Shown in pieces: positions 8,887 through 17,955 of a stretch of DNA of 64,000 nt (its first letter is position 1; every line of letters starts with the position of its first letter). The DNA lies in the NCBI GenBank assembly GCA_028280805.1, contig JANQLB010000118.1:1-64000 (forward strand), given 5' to 3'. The position numbers and the translations under genes are program-made. This DNA is from Tissierellales bacterium (GTDB lineage: Bacteria; Bacillota; Clostridia; Tissierellales; VENL01). The notes under the pieces are model-generated. The model had not been told where the DNA came from. It saw nothing but the letters and a program-made list of their open reading frames with translations, and did not search any database.

Positions 8887-11800
8887 TTATTTCTCACTCC
8901 TTTCGTTTAAAACGCTTGAAAGAACTTCTTTATCACTTAATTTAGTAATATTTCTGTATTCATTATCTTCAATTGTAATATCAAATTGACAGATTGAAGA
9001 AAACTTACAAAACTTACAAGCAGTTTTCTGATTTAATTTACATGGATGTATTTTTATATTTCCTTCTAATATTTCACCTGCTATTTTACATATTAACTCT
9101 TTAACATGCCTAATTAGTCCTTTGATTTCTTCTTCATCCGCTACAGCAGAATTTTTACTTAATTCTCCTTTATTAGTTATATAAGCAGGTATTATATTAG
9201 ACCGACCTCCAGTTTCAATTTCTTTGTCCATATTTTTAACTACATTTACATCTTTTAATACTAACCCATCCATCTTTAGTTTTTTCATTATTTCCAGTTC
9301 AATCACTTCATAATCTTCTCCATCTATATTTACCATTGGATCATCAATCTTAAAATAGAACACTCCTGCCGGGTATACATCATTCTTTGTTAATATATTT
9401 TTTTCAATCAATACATCTTTATTAGCTAAAAATACATCTAGATAAACTATAAGCTGTAATTGAAGACCATAATATACTTCTGATAGAGAAAATTTTTTAT
9501 TGCCGGATTTATAATCAATGATTTTAACATAATGACTTTTACCATCGTCTAAAATGTCAATTCTATCAATTCTACCTTCAATTTTTATTTCTTCTCCATT
9601 AGGTAATTGTAGTACAATTGGGGGAACATCATCATATTCTCCATCTCCAAAGCCAAACTCATGCTTATAAGGCAGAAAACTACCTTTTTTTATATGTTCA
9701 GTTAATGTCCATACAGCTCTTTTACAAACTCTTTTTAATTTCTGCGTTAGGTATTTATATCTATAGCTGCTTGATAAGACATTGTTCTCAAATGTAGGAA
9801 CAAGTTCTTCTGACATTTCTTCTACCAGCTCATCAGTAAGTTTTCTATCTAAATCATGCCAATTTTTCTTTTTTTCTTTTAACTTTCGTGCAAACCTTTC
9901 AACAGAGTAATGAAACAACGTTCCTATATCAAGCTTTTCAACCTTATATTCCTTGCGTTCTTTAGGTTTTAAACCATAATTAATAAAATGAGCAAATGGA
10001 CAGTTAATAAATTTCTCAAGTCGGGATATACTTGTCTTTAAAGGAGTATTGTATAATTCTTTAGCTAAATATGTACCTATATCTTCACTTTGATTATTAT
10101 GAAATAATCCTTCAATTATGTTATCAACTCTACTCTTCCACTCATAATTATTATAATACCAGTTATATACATCAGTCCAAGGACTCACCAGCTCATTACC
10201 GTCTACATACTTTCTTAAATATTCAATCAAATACTTAAATGTAGAAATAGGTGTTGATATTAAATGAAGCTGTTTTTCTGTATTCATAGTTATATCACTA
10301 CCAACTAAAATATCAGGAAATATACTCCTTAACCTATCAATATAAATAGATTTTCTTAAAGCCGCTCCCTCATTATCCGCTAAAGGATAACTAATATATA
10401 GTTTCTTAGATGGTTTTGAGAACATTGTATATACTGAAAATCTTTCTTCACAAGCTCTTGTTTCAATGTCTGATGTAATTTGTATACCTGCTTCTTTTAA
10501 TAATTGCTTTTCATCATCAAGAATAATTCCATCATCACTAATACCTCTCGGAAGCACTCCATCATTACTTCCAACCACAAATAATGCTTTAATATCATGA
10601 CTTTTAGACCTAGCCAAACTTCCCACCAATACTTGGTCCATGGTAGGAGGTATTATACCTAATTGATATTTAGCAAATCCGGCTTGAAGAACACTAATAT
10701 ATTCCTTTAATGTCATGGAAGAGTCTCCTAATATTTCAATGAGCTGATGAAAAACTTCCATAACGATATTCCAAATCTGAGTATTTTCGTTAACATATTC
10801 AAATGATTGCTTTTCTTTTAAAGAGTCTATCCAGTTGTTTAACTTTTCTTCAATATGTACATTATTTAAAAACTCTACTACAGCCATAGTCATCATGTCA
10901 ACTTTACTTTGATTTCTCAGTTCTTTTTTTAAAGTCTTAAAAGGTTTAATTATTCTCTTGCGAATTTCATTTAATTCAAGTATATTTATATCTTCGTACT
11001 CAAAATCTTTAAACCATTTTTGACCCTTTATACCATACCTCAAGCAATAATTCTCCAGCAGTTCAGTCTCATCTTTAGTAACATCACTAAATCCGGTTTT
11101 TAGGTGTCTAAATACATCCTCATACCTAAAGTTCTTACTTATCATATCTAGTGCTGATAAAATAAATTTAATTATAATGTTGTTCATTATACTTCTTTTT
11201 TCATCTATAAAAAATGGAATTTGATACTCTGTAAAAACTTTCTTTATAATTGATCCATATGTATCCATAAGAGGAGCAACTACAGCTACATCCTTCCATC
11301 TATAATTTTTATCTCTTACTAATGAAACTATCTCAGATGCTGCTCTCTCCATCTCATTATATGGATTTGTAGCAGTAAATATTTCTATGTTTTTACATTT
11401 TTGCTTATATGTATTAGAAGGGTAAGCGAAAAACTCTCTTTCCAAATGAATAAGTTCAGTAGATTTTATATTGTTACACTCTTTACAATCTAAAATTTCT
11501 CTTGTATAAGAAATATTATTTTTATTACATATTTCTCTAAGCTTATCATAAGTAAATAAGGTTGGATAAAAAAGATCTTTTTCTCTTAGACTATTTAATT
11601 CAATTGTTAAGCAGATATTAACTATTTCTGATTTTTTTAAAAGCTTTTCAATAATTCTTCGCTGCTGAGAAGTAAATCCTGAATATCCGTCAATCCATAT
11701 TTCTGATCCCTCAATAAAACCTGCATCTTCAAGCTTATCTATAAAAAGATTAAACTTATCCTCATCATCTGTATATCTTCCATCCATGTACTCATTAAAT

Positions 11801-12294
11801 TTTTCATAAACAAAAGAAATATCTTGAAGCTTTCTTTTAAACATACCTTCTTCACTAATTGACTCAGTTTTTTCTATCAATGATTGAGGCGTTATATCAT
11901 TTCTCTTAAACTCACATATCAGTTCAGAGAAATGATCTAAAAATCCCGGTTGTTTAGAAGCTTTTTTATACACAGACAGGTTATTAGAATATTTATCAAA
12001 AAGCCTTCTTAAAATCATAATCTTACCTAAATCATTGACAGCAGTCTTTTTTATTCCACCTATCTGTGTTAAAATCTTGTATGCAAGCCTTTCAAAACTT
12101 AAAACTTCTAATCCCATAATTCCTGATAAATCCATCTTTGAGATTAAATCGAATTCTGCCTGTAAAGTATATTGGTCCGGAACTATAAGAAACAGCTTTT
12201 TATCTTCTTTTTTATTTAATCTTTCTTTTATCTCATTAAATACCTTATAGGTCTTTCCACTTCCTGCCCTTCCCAATATAAATCTCATTTTCAT
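8887..12294 (-). CDS. addB: ATP-dependent nuclease subunit B (AddB)
   Basis: A 1135-residue partner of AddA, carrying the nuclease for the 5' strand and an Fe-S cluster that pins the nuclease domain. GRAGSGKT near residue 8 is a Walker A motif. The nuclease motif is IIDYKSG near residue 930. The four cluster cysteines are visible: one in INCPFAHF and three in ACKFCKFSSIC near the C-terminus. Length agrees with Firmicute AddB. ATG start with GAGGTGATTTAA before it. First gene of the addBA operon. Confidence 0.97.
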   Translation of the reverse strand: MKMRFILGRAGSGKTYKVFNEIKERLNKKEDKKLFLIVPDQYTLQAEFDLISKMDLSGIMGLEVLSFERLAYKILTQIGGIKKTAVNDLGKIMILRRLFDKYSNNLSVYKKASKQPGFLDHFSELICEFKRNDITPQSLIEKTESISEEGMFKRKLQDISFVYEKFNEYMDGRYTDDEDKFNLFIDKLEDAGFIEGSEIWIDGYSGFTSQQRRIIEKLLKKSEIVNICLTIELNSLREKDLFYPTLFTYDKLREICNKNNISYTREILDCKECNNIKSTELIHLEREFFAYPSNTYKQKCKNIEIFTATNPYNEMERAASEIVSLVRDKNYRWKDVAVVAPLMDTYGSIIKKVFTEYQIPFFIDEKRSIMNNIIIKFILSALDMISKNFRYEDVFRHLKTGFSDVTKDETELLENYCLRYGIKGQKWFKDFEYEDINILELNEIRKRIIKPFKTLKKELRNQSKVDMMTMAVVEFLNNVHIEEKLNNWIDSLKEKQSFEYVNENTQIWNIVMEVFHQLIEILGDSSMTLKEYISVLQAGFAKYQLGIIPPTMDQVLVGSLARSKSHDIKALFVVGSNDGVLPRGISDDGIILDDEKQLLKEAGIQITSDIETRACEERFSVYTMFSKPSKKLYISYPLADNEGAALRKSIYIDRLRSIFPDILVGSDITMNTEKQLHLISTPISTFKYLIEYLRKYVDGNELVSPWTDVYNWYYNNYEWKSRVDNIIEGLFHNNQSEDIGTYLAKELYNTPLKTSISRLEKFINCPFAHFINYGLKPKERKEYKVEKLDIGTLFHYSVERFARKLKEKKKNWHDLDRKLTDELVEEMSEELVPTFENNVLSSSYRYKYLTQKLKRVCKRAVWTLTEHIKKGSFLPYKHEFGFGDGEYDDVPPIVLQLPNGEEIKIEGRIDRIDILDDGKSHYVKIIDYKSGNKKFSLSEVYYGLQLQLIVYLDVFLANKDVLIEKNILTKNDVYPAGVFYFKIDDPMVNIDGEDYEVIELEIMKKLKMDGLVLKDVNVVKNMDKEIETGGRSNIIPAYITNKGELSKNSAVADEEEIKGLIRHVKELICKIAGEILEGNIKIHPCKLNQKTACKFCKFSSICQFDITIEDNEYRNITKLSDKEVLSSVLNERSEK

Positions 12295-12789
12295 TTAAAT
12301 CACCTCAAAAATATAACTAATCATAAGTTTATTAGATTTAGTGAGCTTAGATAATAATTATTAAAGCTCTAGTAATATCATTTCTATAAAAGATTTGTTT
12401 TTCCTCTTAGACTTATATTGATTATAACCTAAAATCCATGAAGAAATTTGTTTGTTTGAGCGTAGTGAGTTAAAAATTTTAGGGTTTTATATTTTTGTGA
12501 ATTTAAGGAGTTATTTAAGAAGAAAAATGTATCAAGTCTTTGATTGATTCTATATCCGTCATTAAGACTATTACTCTATTCAATGATGATTTTAGTTGAA
12601 TAGCAATTCTTATATCTAATCATAAAACTATTGTGAAGTTTTTTAAAGTTTTTCATAAAAATACTTACTCACTAAAAAAAGCTGTTTCTAAAATTAAAAA
12701 AGCAGAAGAGTCTAATTCTATGAAAATCCATACTTTTCACCACTCTTCTGCTATCTGAAAGATTTAAATTTTTAGGTTTTTGTACTAAA
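12295..12789. other. Gene-free interval with repeat copy and inverted repeat
   Basis: AT-rich sequence between addB and a broken gene. It contains one copy of a roughly 63-base repeat shared with the hydG 3' end (12375-12437) and an 11-bp inverted repeat, AGCAGAAGAGT (12701-12711) with ACTCTTCTGCT (12742-12752), which may be a terminator-like stem. No protein frame with homology was seen. Confidence 0.5.
12375..12437 (-). repeat. Copy of the hydG 3'-end repeat
   Basis: Matches 13727-13789 over the same length. The two ends are nearly identical (TATCATTTCTATAAAAGATTT at one end, ATTATAACCTAAAATC at the other) and the middle is diverged. In the other copy the right end is the last codons and stop of hydG, so this may be a relic of a duplicated hydG tail. 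The sequence beyond it is not hydG. Confidence 0.6.
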
Positions 12790-13057
12790 TCATATTATTA
12801 CTTCTTTTAACCATTCTTTTTCTTGTGTTTTAAGGGTTTTATATAATGCTTTTATTGTTTCAACATTTTTTAATAAATTTCTTAATCCATAAGCTTCATC
12901 ATTTATTATCCTTAATAGCATTTTCAATATCTTTTAAACTAAAATCATTACCTGTTTTTTGAACATGTGTCATAATTGTCTTAAATCCATCATTGCTTTC
13001 TAACTCGGTTTAAGAAGTAACGACATCATTTTCCTTACAACTCTCTGATTTTGAAAG
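12790..13057 (-). pseudogene. Broken small gene (stop plus frameshift)
   Basis: Minus-strand translation gives a protein-like sequence interrupted twice. The first part reads SESCKENDVVTS then a TAA, then TELESNDGFKTIMTHVQ and FSLKDIENAIKDNK. A one-base shift then continues INDEAYGLRNLLKNVETI and KTQEKEWLKEVII to a stop at 12790. Composition and codon use look like a former gene of about 90 residues. I do not recognise the family. Confidence 0.5.
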
Positions 13058-13066
13058 AATCAATCA

Positions 13067-13594
13067 TTATTCATTAGTCTTCAATATAAGTGTAGAAAAT
13101 GCAAATGAAGAATTGTTTACCTGACATCTAATTAATAGACAATGTACTAAATTTCCTTCAATAGTAAACTCAGAATATTTTTCTATATCTTTGCTCGTTT
13201 CAAACATAAATTCTGCACTTTTATTTTCTGCTAAGCCAATTTTAAAGGGTTCTACATTATAATTAGAGATAATATTGCATTTCTTATCTATGATATAATC
13301 ATAGATTTCAAATTCATCTGTTTCAAAGTTTAAAGCTTCTATTAGAATTTTATCTTCAAAATCAATCGTTGGTAAATCAGTAAACCTTTTACCTATCATA
13401 AAGTCTCTTAATCTTTCTTCAATTTCATTTTTATCTTTATTATGCCGATCACCATAATAAATTGGTTTTAAAACACCAGATTCATATGATATTTTGATTG
13501 TTGGCTCTTCTATACCACTTCCACAAGAACATAAAAATATAGTAACTAACATTAAGATACTCATGATAGCTAATCTTGTAAACTTTTTTAACAT
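13067..13594 (-). CDS. Putative lipoprotein, unknown function
   Basis: A 175-residue predicted lipoprotein: a basic N-terminus (MLKKFTR), a hydrophobic core, and the lipobox LCSCG. The mature part is a charged, soluble domain with no motif I recognise. ATG at 13594 is preferred because GAGGTG lies six bases before it; the in-frame GTG at 13603 overlaps that site. It sits alone between a pseudogene and a structured palindromic element. Confidence 0.65.
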   Translation of the reverse strand: MLKKFTRLAIMSILMLVTIFLCSCGSGIEEPTIKISYESGVLKPIYYGDRHNKDKNEIEERLRDFMIGKRFTDLPTIDFEDKILIEALNFETDEFEIYDYIIDKKCNIISNYNVEPFKIGLAENKSAEFMFETSKDIEKYSEFTIEGNLVHCLLIRCQVNNSSFAFSTLILKTNE

Positions 13595-13629
13595 ATTCAA
13601 CACCTCATCTAGTTCAATTATTGTTTTCT

Positions 13630-13715
13630 ATCGTTTCGCGAACATTTGCATCCAGTGGAAGGTGTGGTACACAATACTCCAAAGTCTGTCTTTAGTGCAC
13701 CCTTGCACAAACGAT
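13630..13715. repeat. 86-bp structured palindromic element
   Basis: A GC-richer island bounded by ATCGTTT (13630-13636) and AAACGAT (13709-13715). The second arm pair TTTGCA/TGCA and an internal GGTGT...GCACC pairing give a nested, hairpin-rich structure. No reading frame fits. It is like the 806-887 element in size and architecture but not in sequence. A MITE-like repeat or a small structured RNA are the options. Confidence 0.45.
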
Positions 13716-13726
13716 GTCTATATATA

Positions 13727-13789
13727 TTATCATTTCTATAAAAGATTTATCTTTCCTTTCGCTTTAGCATTAATTATAACCTAAAATCT
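13727..13789 (-). repeat. Repeat overlapping the hydG 3' end
   Basis: Second copy of the 63-base repeat also found at 12375-12437. It includes the final codons (DFRL) and stop of hydG and about 47 bases downstream. The outer 15-20 bases are almost unchanged between copies and the middle is diverged. Confidence 0.6.
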
Positions 13790-15189
13790 CTTTCTCCATT
13801 ATTCATTTTTTCAAGATATTCTCTAGTAATTTTTCTAGCAGCTTCACTAGGTATAGTGTTTATATATTCTTCTATCATTTTTGTACCTATTTCTCTTAAT
13901 TCTTCGTCACCATAATCTAATAAGAATTCATTGAAGGTCAAAAGTGCATTTGGCAGACAGACATTATGAATATTACCACTCTTGGCTAAATCCATAAACC
14001 TCTCACCAGTCCGTCCTTCACGATAACAGGCTGTGCAGTAGCTTGGAATATAACCCTGCCTACAGAGGTTTTTTAGTACTTCCAGCGGTGAACGATGATC
14101 TTCTACCTCAAATTGCGGTTTTTCCTTATGCTCATCTCCAATATATTCTTCATAATACCCACCTACACCTGTACAAGAACCGGCACTAATCTGCGATATA
14201 CCTAGTGCTAAAACCTCATCTCTATACTCTGGATTTTCTCTCGTTGATAATATCATTCCTGCATACGGAACTGCAAGTCTCAGCACTGCAACTATTTTTT
14301 TAAAATTTTCATCAGAAACTAAATATGGAAACCTCTCAATATCCACTCCTTCAGCAGCCCTCATTCTTGGAACAGATATAGTATGAGGACCTACTCCGTA
14401 GACCTTATCAAGATGTTCAGCGTGCATTAGCATGGCAATAGTTTCATAGATATGGTCATAAAGACCATAAAGCACCCCAATTCCTACATCATCTATGCCT
14501 GCCTTAAAAGCTCTGTCCATAGCAGTGGTATGCCAGTCATAGTAATGTTTTGGTCCTCTGGGATGAATTTTTTCATATGTCGGTTTATGATAAGATTCCT
14601 GAAACAAAATATATGTTCCTATATCAGCATCTTTAAGCTTTTTATAGTTTTCTACAGTAGTTGCTGCAATATTAACATTTATTCTTCTAATACTTCCGTT
14701 ATTTGATTTTACGGAATATATAGTTCTAATACAGTCTAATATATATTCTATTGAGCAGTTATTTGGGTCTTCTCCTGCTTCTAAAGCTAATCTCTTATGT
14801 CCAAGAGATTCTAAAACTTTTACTTCTTCTTCTAACTGACTCATTGTAAGTTTTCTTCTTAACATATCTTTATTGGAATGTTTATAGCCACAGTATTCAC
14901 AATCATTTACACAATAGTTACTAACATATAAAGGAGCAAACATAACTATTCTTTTTCCATATATCGTTTCTTTTATATACCTTGCTGTATTAAACATTTC
15001 TTGTAATATAGATTTGTCATCTATATTTAATAAAACTGCTGCCTCCCTATGAGTTAACCCTTTCCAATTTTTAGCCTTATTGATAATATTCCTCACGTAT
15101 TCTTTATCTTTAGCCTTCCTTTTTCCAAAGTCCATTGAATCAATTATCTCAGAATGTACTATAAAATCTTCCGCTTTATACTCTAACAT
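13774..15189 (-). CDS. hydG: [FeFe]-hydrogenase maturase HydG
   Basis: A radical-SAM tyrosine lyase of about 471 residues that makes the Fe(CO)2CN synthon of the hydrogenase H-cluster from tyrosine. The N-terminal SAM cluster motif is CVNDCEYC (CX3CX2C). The C-terminal dangler-iron cluster motif is present as CTAC followed 22 residues later by Cys (CX2CX22C), which separates HydG from ThiH. Start taken as the second ATG at 15189, seven bases from AAAGGGG; an ATG at 15195 is also possible. It follows the TM1266-type gene by a few bases in one operon. HydE and HydF are not in this window. Confidence 0.96.
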   Translation of the reverse strand: MLEYKAEDFIVHSEIIDSMDFGKRKAKDKEYVRNIINKAKNWKGLTHREAAVLLNIDDKSILQEMFNTARYIKETIYGKRIVMFAPLYVSNYCVNDCEYCGYKHSNKDMLRRKLTMSQLEEEVKVLESLGHKRLALEAGEDPNNCSIEYILDCIRTIYSVKSNNGSIRRINVNIAATTVENYKKLKDADIGTYILFQESYHKPTYEKIHPRGPKHYYDWHTTAMDRAFKAGIDDVGIGVLYGLYDHIYETIAMLMHAEHLDKVYGVGPHTISVPRMRAAEGVDIERFPYLVSDENFKKIVAVLRLAVPYAGMILSTRENPEYRDEVLALGISQISAGSCTGVGGYYEEYIGDEHKEKPQFEVEDHRSPLEVLKNLCRQGYIPSYCTACYREGRTGERFMDLAKSGNIHNVCLPNALLTFNEFLLDYGDEELREIGTKMIEEYINTIPSEAARKITREYLEKMNNGERDFRL

Positions 15190-15201
15190 ATCCATACCCC
15201 T

Positions 15202-15447
15202 TTACAATTTTGTCAATGCTGACTTAACATTTATACCTTCAATAGAACCTAATTTACCCGTAATAGCACTTACCTCATCTGATGTACCATCAATTATTAT
15301 AGATATTATACATATACCCTTTTCTTTATAGGGAACTCCTAATCTACCTACAATTATTGATGAATATTGATGCAAAATAGAATTAACTTTATCAACATTG
15401 TCTATATTCTTAACAACGATGCCTACAACACCTATTCTTTTATTCAT
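15202..15447 (-). CDS. Iron-only hydrogenase system regulator (TM1266 family)
   Basis: An 81-residue ACT-like/ferredoxin-fold protein of the TM1266 family, which co-occurs with [FeFe]-hydrogenase maturation genes and is proposed to be a regulator. Recognisable features are the start RIGVVGIVVKN, the middle IIVGRLGVPYKEKGICIISI and the end GKLGSIEGINVKSAL, where homologues have the same LGxLxGVxVK pattern. GGAGGTGATGGGAA precedes the ATG. First gene downstream of a leader with an intrinsic terminator, and coupled to hydG. Confidence 0.88.
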   Translation of the reverse strand: MNKRIGVVGIVVKNIDNVDKVNSILHQYSSIIVGRLGVPYKEKGICIISIIIDGTSDEVSAITGKLGSIEGINVKSALTKL

Positions 15448-15660
15448 TTCCCATCACCTCCAGCAAATAAAAAAGACCTCCAGTAAAAGATGGAGGCCTT
15501 AAAAGACATAATTACATAGAATACATACGTTTACAAGATAAACTTAGTAATCTATATTACCTATACATCTTCCCTTTTTACTCGGATATTCCTTATAATT
15601 AGGTTTGATTTTTAAGTATCCCCTATATCAGATAATTCCAATACAGCAGATGTAATTACA
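15448..15660 (-). promoter_or_regulatory. Long 5' leader with terminator before the hydG operon
   Basis: About 210 bases separate the promoter at 15666-15694 from the first start codon. The leader has a GGATAC...ATATCC pairing in its first half and ends in a terminator: GGCCTCC (15492-15498) pairs with GGAGGTC (15475-15481), followed by six U (15469-15474). The stem arm GGCCTCC could instead pair with the GGAGG of the ribosome-binding site just downstream. This is the layout of an attenuator or riboswitch. I do not recognise a known class. Confidence 0.5.
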
Positions 15661-15665
15661 ACTTT

Positions 15666-15694
15666 ATTATATCTTATTTTTATTTATTTGTCTA
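15666..15694 (-). promoter_or_regulatory. Sigma-A-type promoter for the hydG operon
   Basis: Minus strand: TAGACA (15689-15694), a 17-base spacer, then TATAAT (15666-15671). It lies just downstream of the aminotransferase stop. The -35 box is inside a Rex-like operator. Confidence 0.7.
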
Positions 15695-15705
15695 TAGTTT
15701 AACAA
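15688..15705. promoter_or_regulatory. Rex-like operator overlapping the -35 box
   Basis: Plus-strand TTGTCTATAGTTTAACAA matches the clostridial Rex consensus TTGTTAANNNNTTAACAA at all but two of the defined positions. Rex represses when NADH is low and is known to control hydrogenase and fermentation genes in clostridia. The position over the -35 box suits a repressor. The Rex gene itself is not in this window. Confidence 0.45.
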
Positions 15706-15713
15706 TCTTTTTA

Positions 15714-16967
15714 TTATTTTAAAGGATATTTTGCTTTTGCAACTTCCAAAGATTCTGAAACTGCATTTAAAGCATCTTTTAAATCCTTATCTGTATGTCT
15801 ATAGCATATATAACCATGATGATATGGTTGTATAAATAAATTTCTTCTAATAGTTTCTATATAGAAGCACGTTCTTCTTTCCTTATATTTATCATCAGCT
15901 TTATCAAAGGTTATATAAGGCATTGGCGGAATACCTGATACAGTAGCCGGAACTTTTGAATCCTTAACTATATCAGTCATACTCTCTAGGAAATCGGAAC
16001 CTCTAGTCCAAATATCTTCAATTACATTATCTCTTTCTAATATATCTATACATTTCATTGCTGCTACCATTTCAAGACTATTAGGGAAGAATGTTGAACT
16101 TATAAAAACTTTACTTTCCATAGCCTGCATTATTTCAGCTTTACCTACACAAGCACTAATCGGATAGCCATTTGCCATAGCTTTTCCAAATACTGCCATG
16201 TCAGGAGTAACTCCATATCTCTCTTGAGCACCTCCTATTGCAACTCTAAACCCAGTTCTAATTTCATCAAATATTAAAACAACGTTATACTTATCAGCTA
16301 ATTCACGTACCCCTTGTAAGTATCCTTCTGGAGGAGCGATTACTGGTTTAGCTAAAGGATGTCCAACAGGAGTCATAATGATTGCTGCTACTTCATCTTT
16401 GTTTTCTTCAAGTTTTTTCTCAAGTTCATCTAAATCTCCATATTCAAACTCAATAGTTAATTCCCTTATCTGCTTAGGTACACCTCCCGGCACTTCAACG
16501 CACCAGTCATGCCATCCATGATACCCGCAACGAAGTATTTTAGATTTATCTGTATATCCTCTTGCAATACGAACTGCAATACCAGTTACATCAGAACCGG
16601 TTTTAGCCAGAACTCCCATTTCAGCACATGGTATAAGATCAATTAATCTTTTTAGTAATTCATTTTGAATTTCCTGTACCAATGAAAAACAAAAGCCTTT
16701 CTGCATTTGTTCAATTACTGCTTGATTAATTTCCGGTTCTTCATATCCAAGAATAATAGGTCCATAGGCACAAAGCATATCAATGTAGTCGTTTCCATCT
16801 ACATCTATAATATGACCGCCATATCCTCTTTCTATATAAATTGGATATTCTCCCGGTACAAAATTATAAGGACGCCTTATACCCATTACTCCACCAGGGG
16901 AAAGTTTTTTGCCCTCCTCAAAAAGCTTTAATGACTTTTGAATGTTTAGTTTTGGTCTGCTGTTCAT
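15714..16967 (-). CDS. Class-III PLP aminotransferase (GSA aminotransferase-like)
   Basis: A 417-residue PLP enzyme of the class-III aminotransferase / glutamate-1-semialdehyde aminomutase group. The early signature LSPGGVMGIRRP resembles the FPGGVNSPVR region of GSAM. DVDGNDYIDMLCAYGPIILG is the class-III N-terminal strand. The cofactor Asp is in LIFDEIRTGFR and the Schiff-base Lys in FGKAMANGYP. The substrate cannot be read from sequence; neighbours give no heme-synthesis context, so an amino-acid-fermentation role is as likely as HemL. ATG with AAAGGAGTGATTAT. No obvious terminator follows; the hydG promoter begins right after its stop. Confidence 0.8.
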   Translation of the reverse strand: MNSRPKLNIQKSLKLFEEGKKLSPGGVMGIRRPYNFVPGEYPIYIERGYGGHIIDVDGNDYIDMLCAYGPIILGYEEPEINQAVIEQMQKGFCFSLVQEIQNELLKRLIDLIPCAEMGVLAKTGSDVTGIAVRIARGYTDKSKILRCGYHGWHDWCVEVPGGVPKQIRELTIEFEYGDLDELEKKLEENKDEVAAIIMTPVGHPLAKPVIAPPEGYLQGVRELADKYNVVLIFDEIRTGFRVAIGGAQERYGVTPDMAVFGKAMANGYPISACVGKAEIMQAMESKVFISSTFFPNSLEMVAAMKCIDILERDNVIEDIWTRGSDFLESMTDIVKDSKVPATVSGIPPMPYITFDKADDKYKERRTCFYIETIRRNLFIQPYHHGYICYRHTDKDLKDALNAVSESLEVAKAKYPLK

Positions 16968-17059
16968 ATAATCACTCCTTTTGTATATTTTGTTTAAAGT
17001 TACTACAAGTTAGTATATTCAATGTCAAAGATAAAATTCCTGCTAATTATAGAAAATTA

Positions 17060-17932
17060 TCATTCGAAAATGTAATGGCTGCTAATACTATCTATCTTAT
17101 ATCGACCTTTTTCATAGCTAAGTCCAAAGTACCGAGTCTGATCTTCTTTCATTTTATCCTTATTATAATAAATTGTGGAATGTATAGTAACAATTATTTC
17201 CTCATCGTATTTTGTAAATAAATAATTATTTATCTCATAATTATACACGTTACTTTGTAGTTCTTTATAAGAAGGTATAAAAAATCTTCTTTGAATATCT
17301 CTCTTATCTTCACCAAACAGAATAAGAATATCTTCATAGTTATTAGAAGCCAAAGCTTCATAATATTGAAGTATAACATAAATAGGACTTTGATATGTTT
17401 TATCTACAATTATAGAAGAATACTCTTGAGGGTATGAGATTGAATATCTTTTATATAATAAATCCTTAATTTCTCCTTCAATTAATATTTGAACTTTATT
17501 AATATCTTCTCTTTCTGTTAATGTATTTACTATTGAATACAAAATAAAAGCCTCTTCTATTTCAGAATATTTCTGCAAAATTAACTCTTTAGAAAAACTA
17601 ACATATGCAATACTATTAACAACATCTAAAGATAATAACTTAGTATCTTTAGGTATGATACTACGTCTTTCAAAATTATTACTTCCCTTTATAAGCTCAT
17701 TAATAATAATATTGTTAAGTTTATTTTTTTCAGCTTTTATAACTCTTGACTCCTTCTTAAGACTTGTCATGTCTTCATTGGGAAAATACAAATTAATCTT
17801 CTCATAGACTTCAGCAGAAAAAGGACTTATAGGCTTAATATTTTCACCTTCAATAGAATTATCATCATATCTATTACATCCAGCTGTTAAAGAAATTAAG
17901 ATTAAAAAGATAATAAACAATTTGCTCATCAT
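17060..17932 (-). CDS. GerMN-domain lipoprotein
   Basis: A 290-residue lipoprotein (lipobox LTAGC after a short signal) with a GerMN sporulation/germination domain at about residues 70-165. Its core SIIPKDTKLLSLDVVNSIAYVSF and the following INKVQILIEG strand are typical. The rest is a C-terminal domain with no recognised family. It is the third gene of a response regulator - kinase - lipoprotein operon (24 bases after the kinase), an order like mtrA-mtrB-lpqB of actinobacteria, where the GerMN lipoprotein modulates the kinase. A role as extracytoplasmic accessory to the kinase is therefore inferred. Confidence 0.8.
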   Translation of the reverse strand: MMSKLFIIFLILISLTAGCNRYDDNSIEGENIKPISPFSAEVYEKINLYFPNEDMTSLKKESRVIKAEKNKLNNIIINELIKGSNNFERRSIIPKDTKLLSLDVVNSIAYVSFSKELILQKYSEIEEAFILYSIVNTLTEREDINKVQILIEGEIKDLLYKRYSISYPQEYSSIIVDKTYQSPIYVILQYYEALASNNYEDILILFGEDKRDIQRRFFIPSYKELQSNVYNYEINNYLFTKYDEEIIVTIHSTIYYNKDKMKEDQTRYFGLSYEKGRYKIDSISSHYIFE

Positions 17933-17955
17933 GAAATTCCTCCAAAATAATATTA

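Noticed and set aside
15714-16967. Assignment of the aminotransferase as HemL.
   Set aside because: The motifs fit class III broadly, but no heme genes are nearby and key GSAM-specific context cannot be verified by eye.
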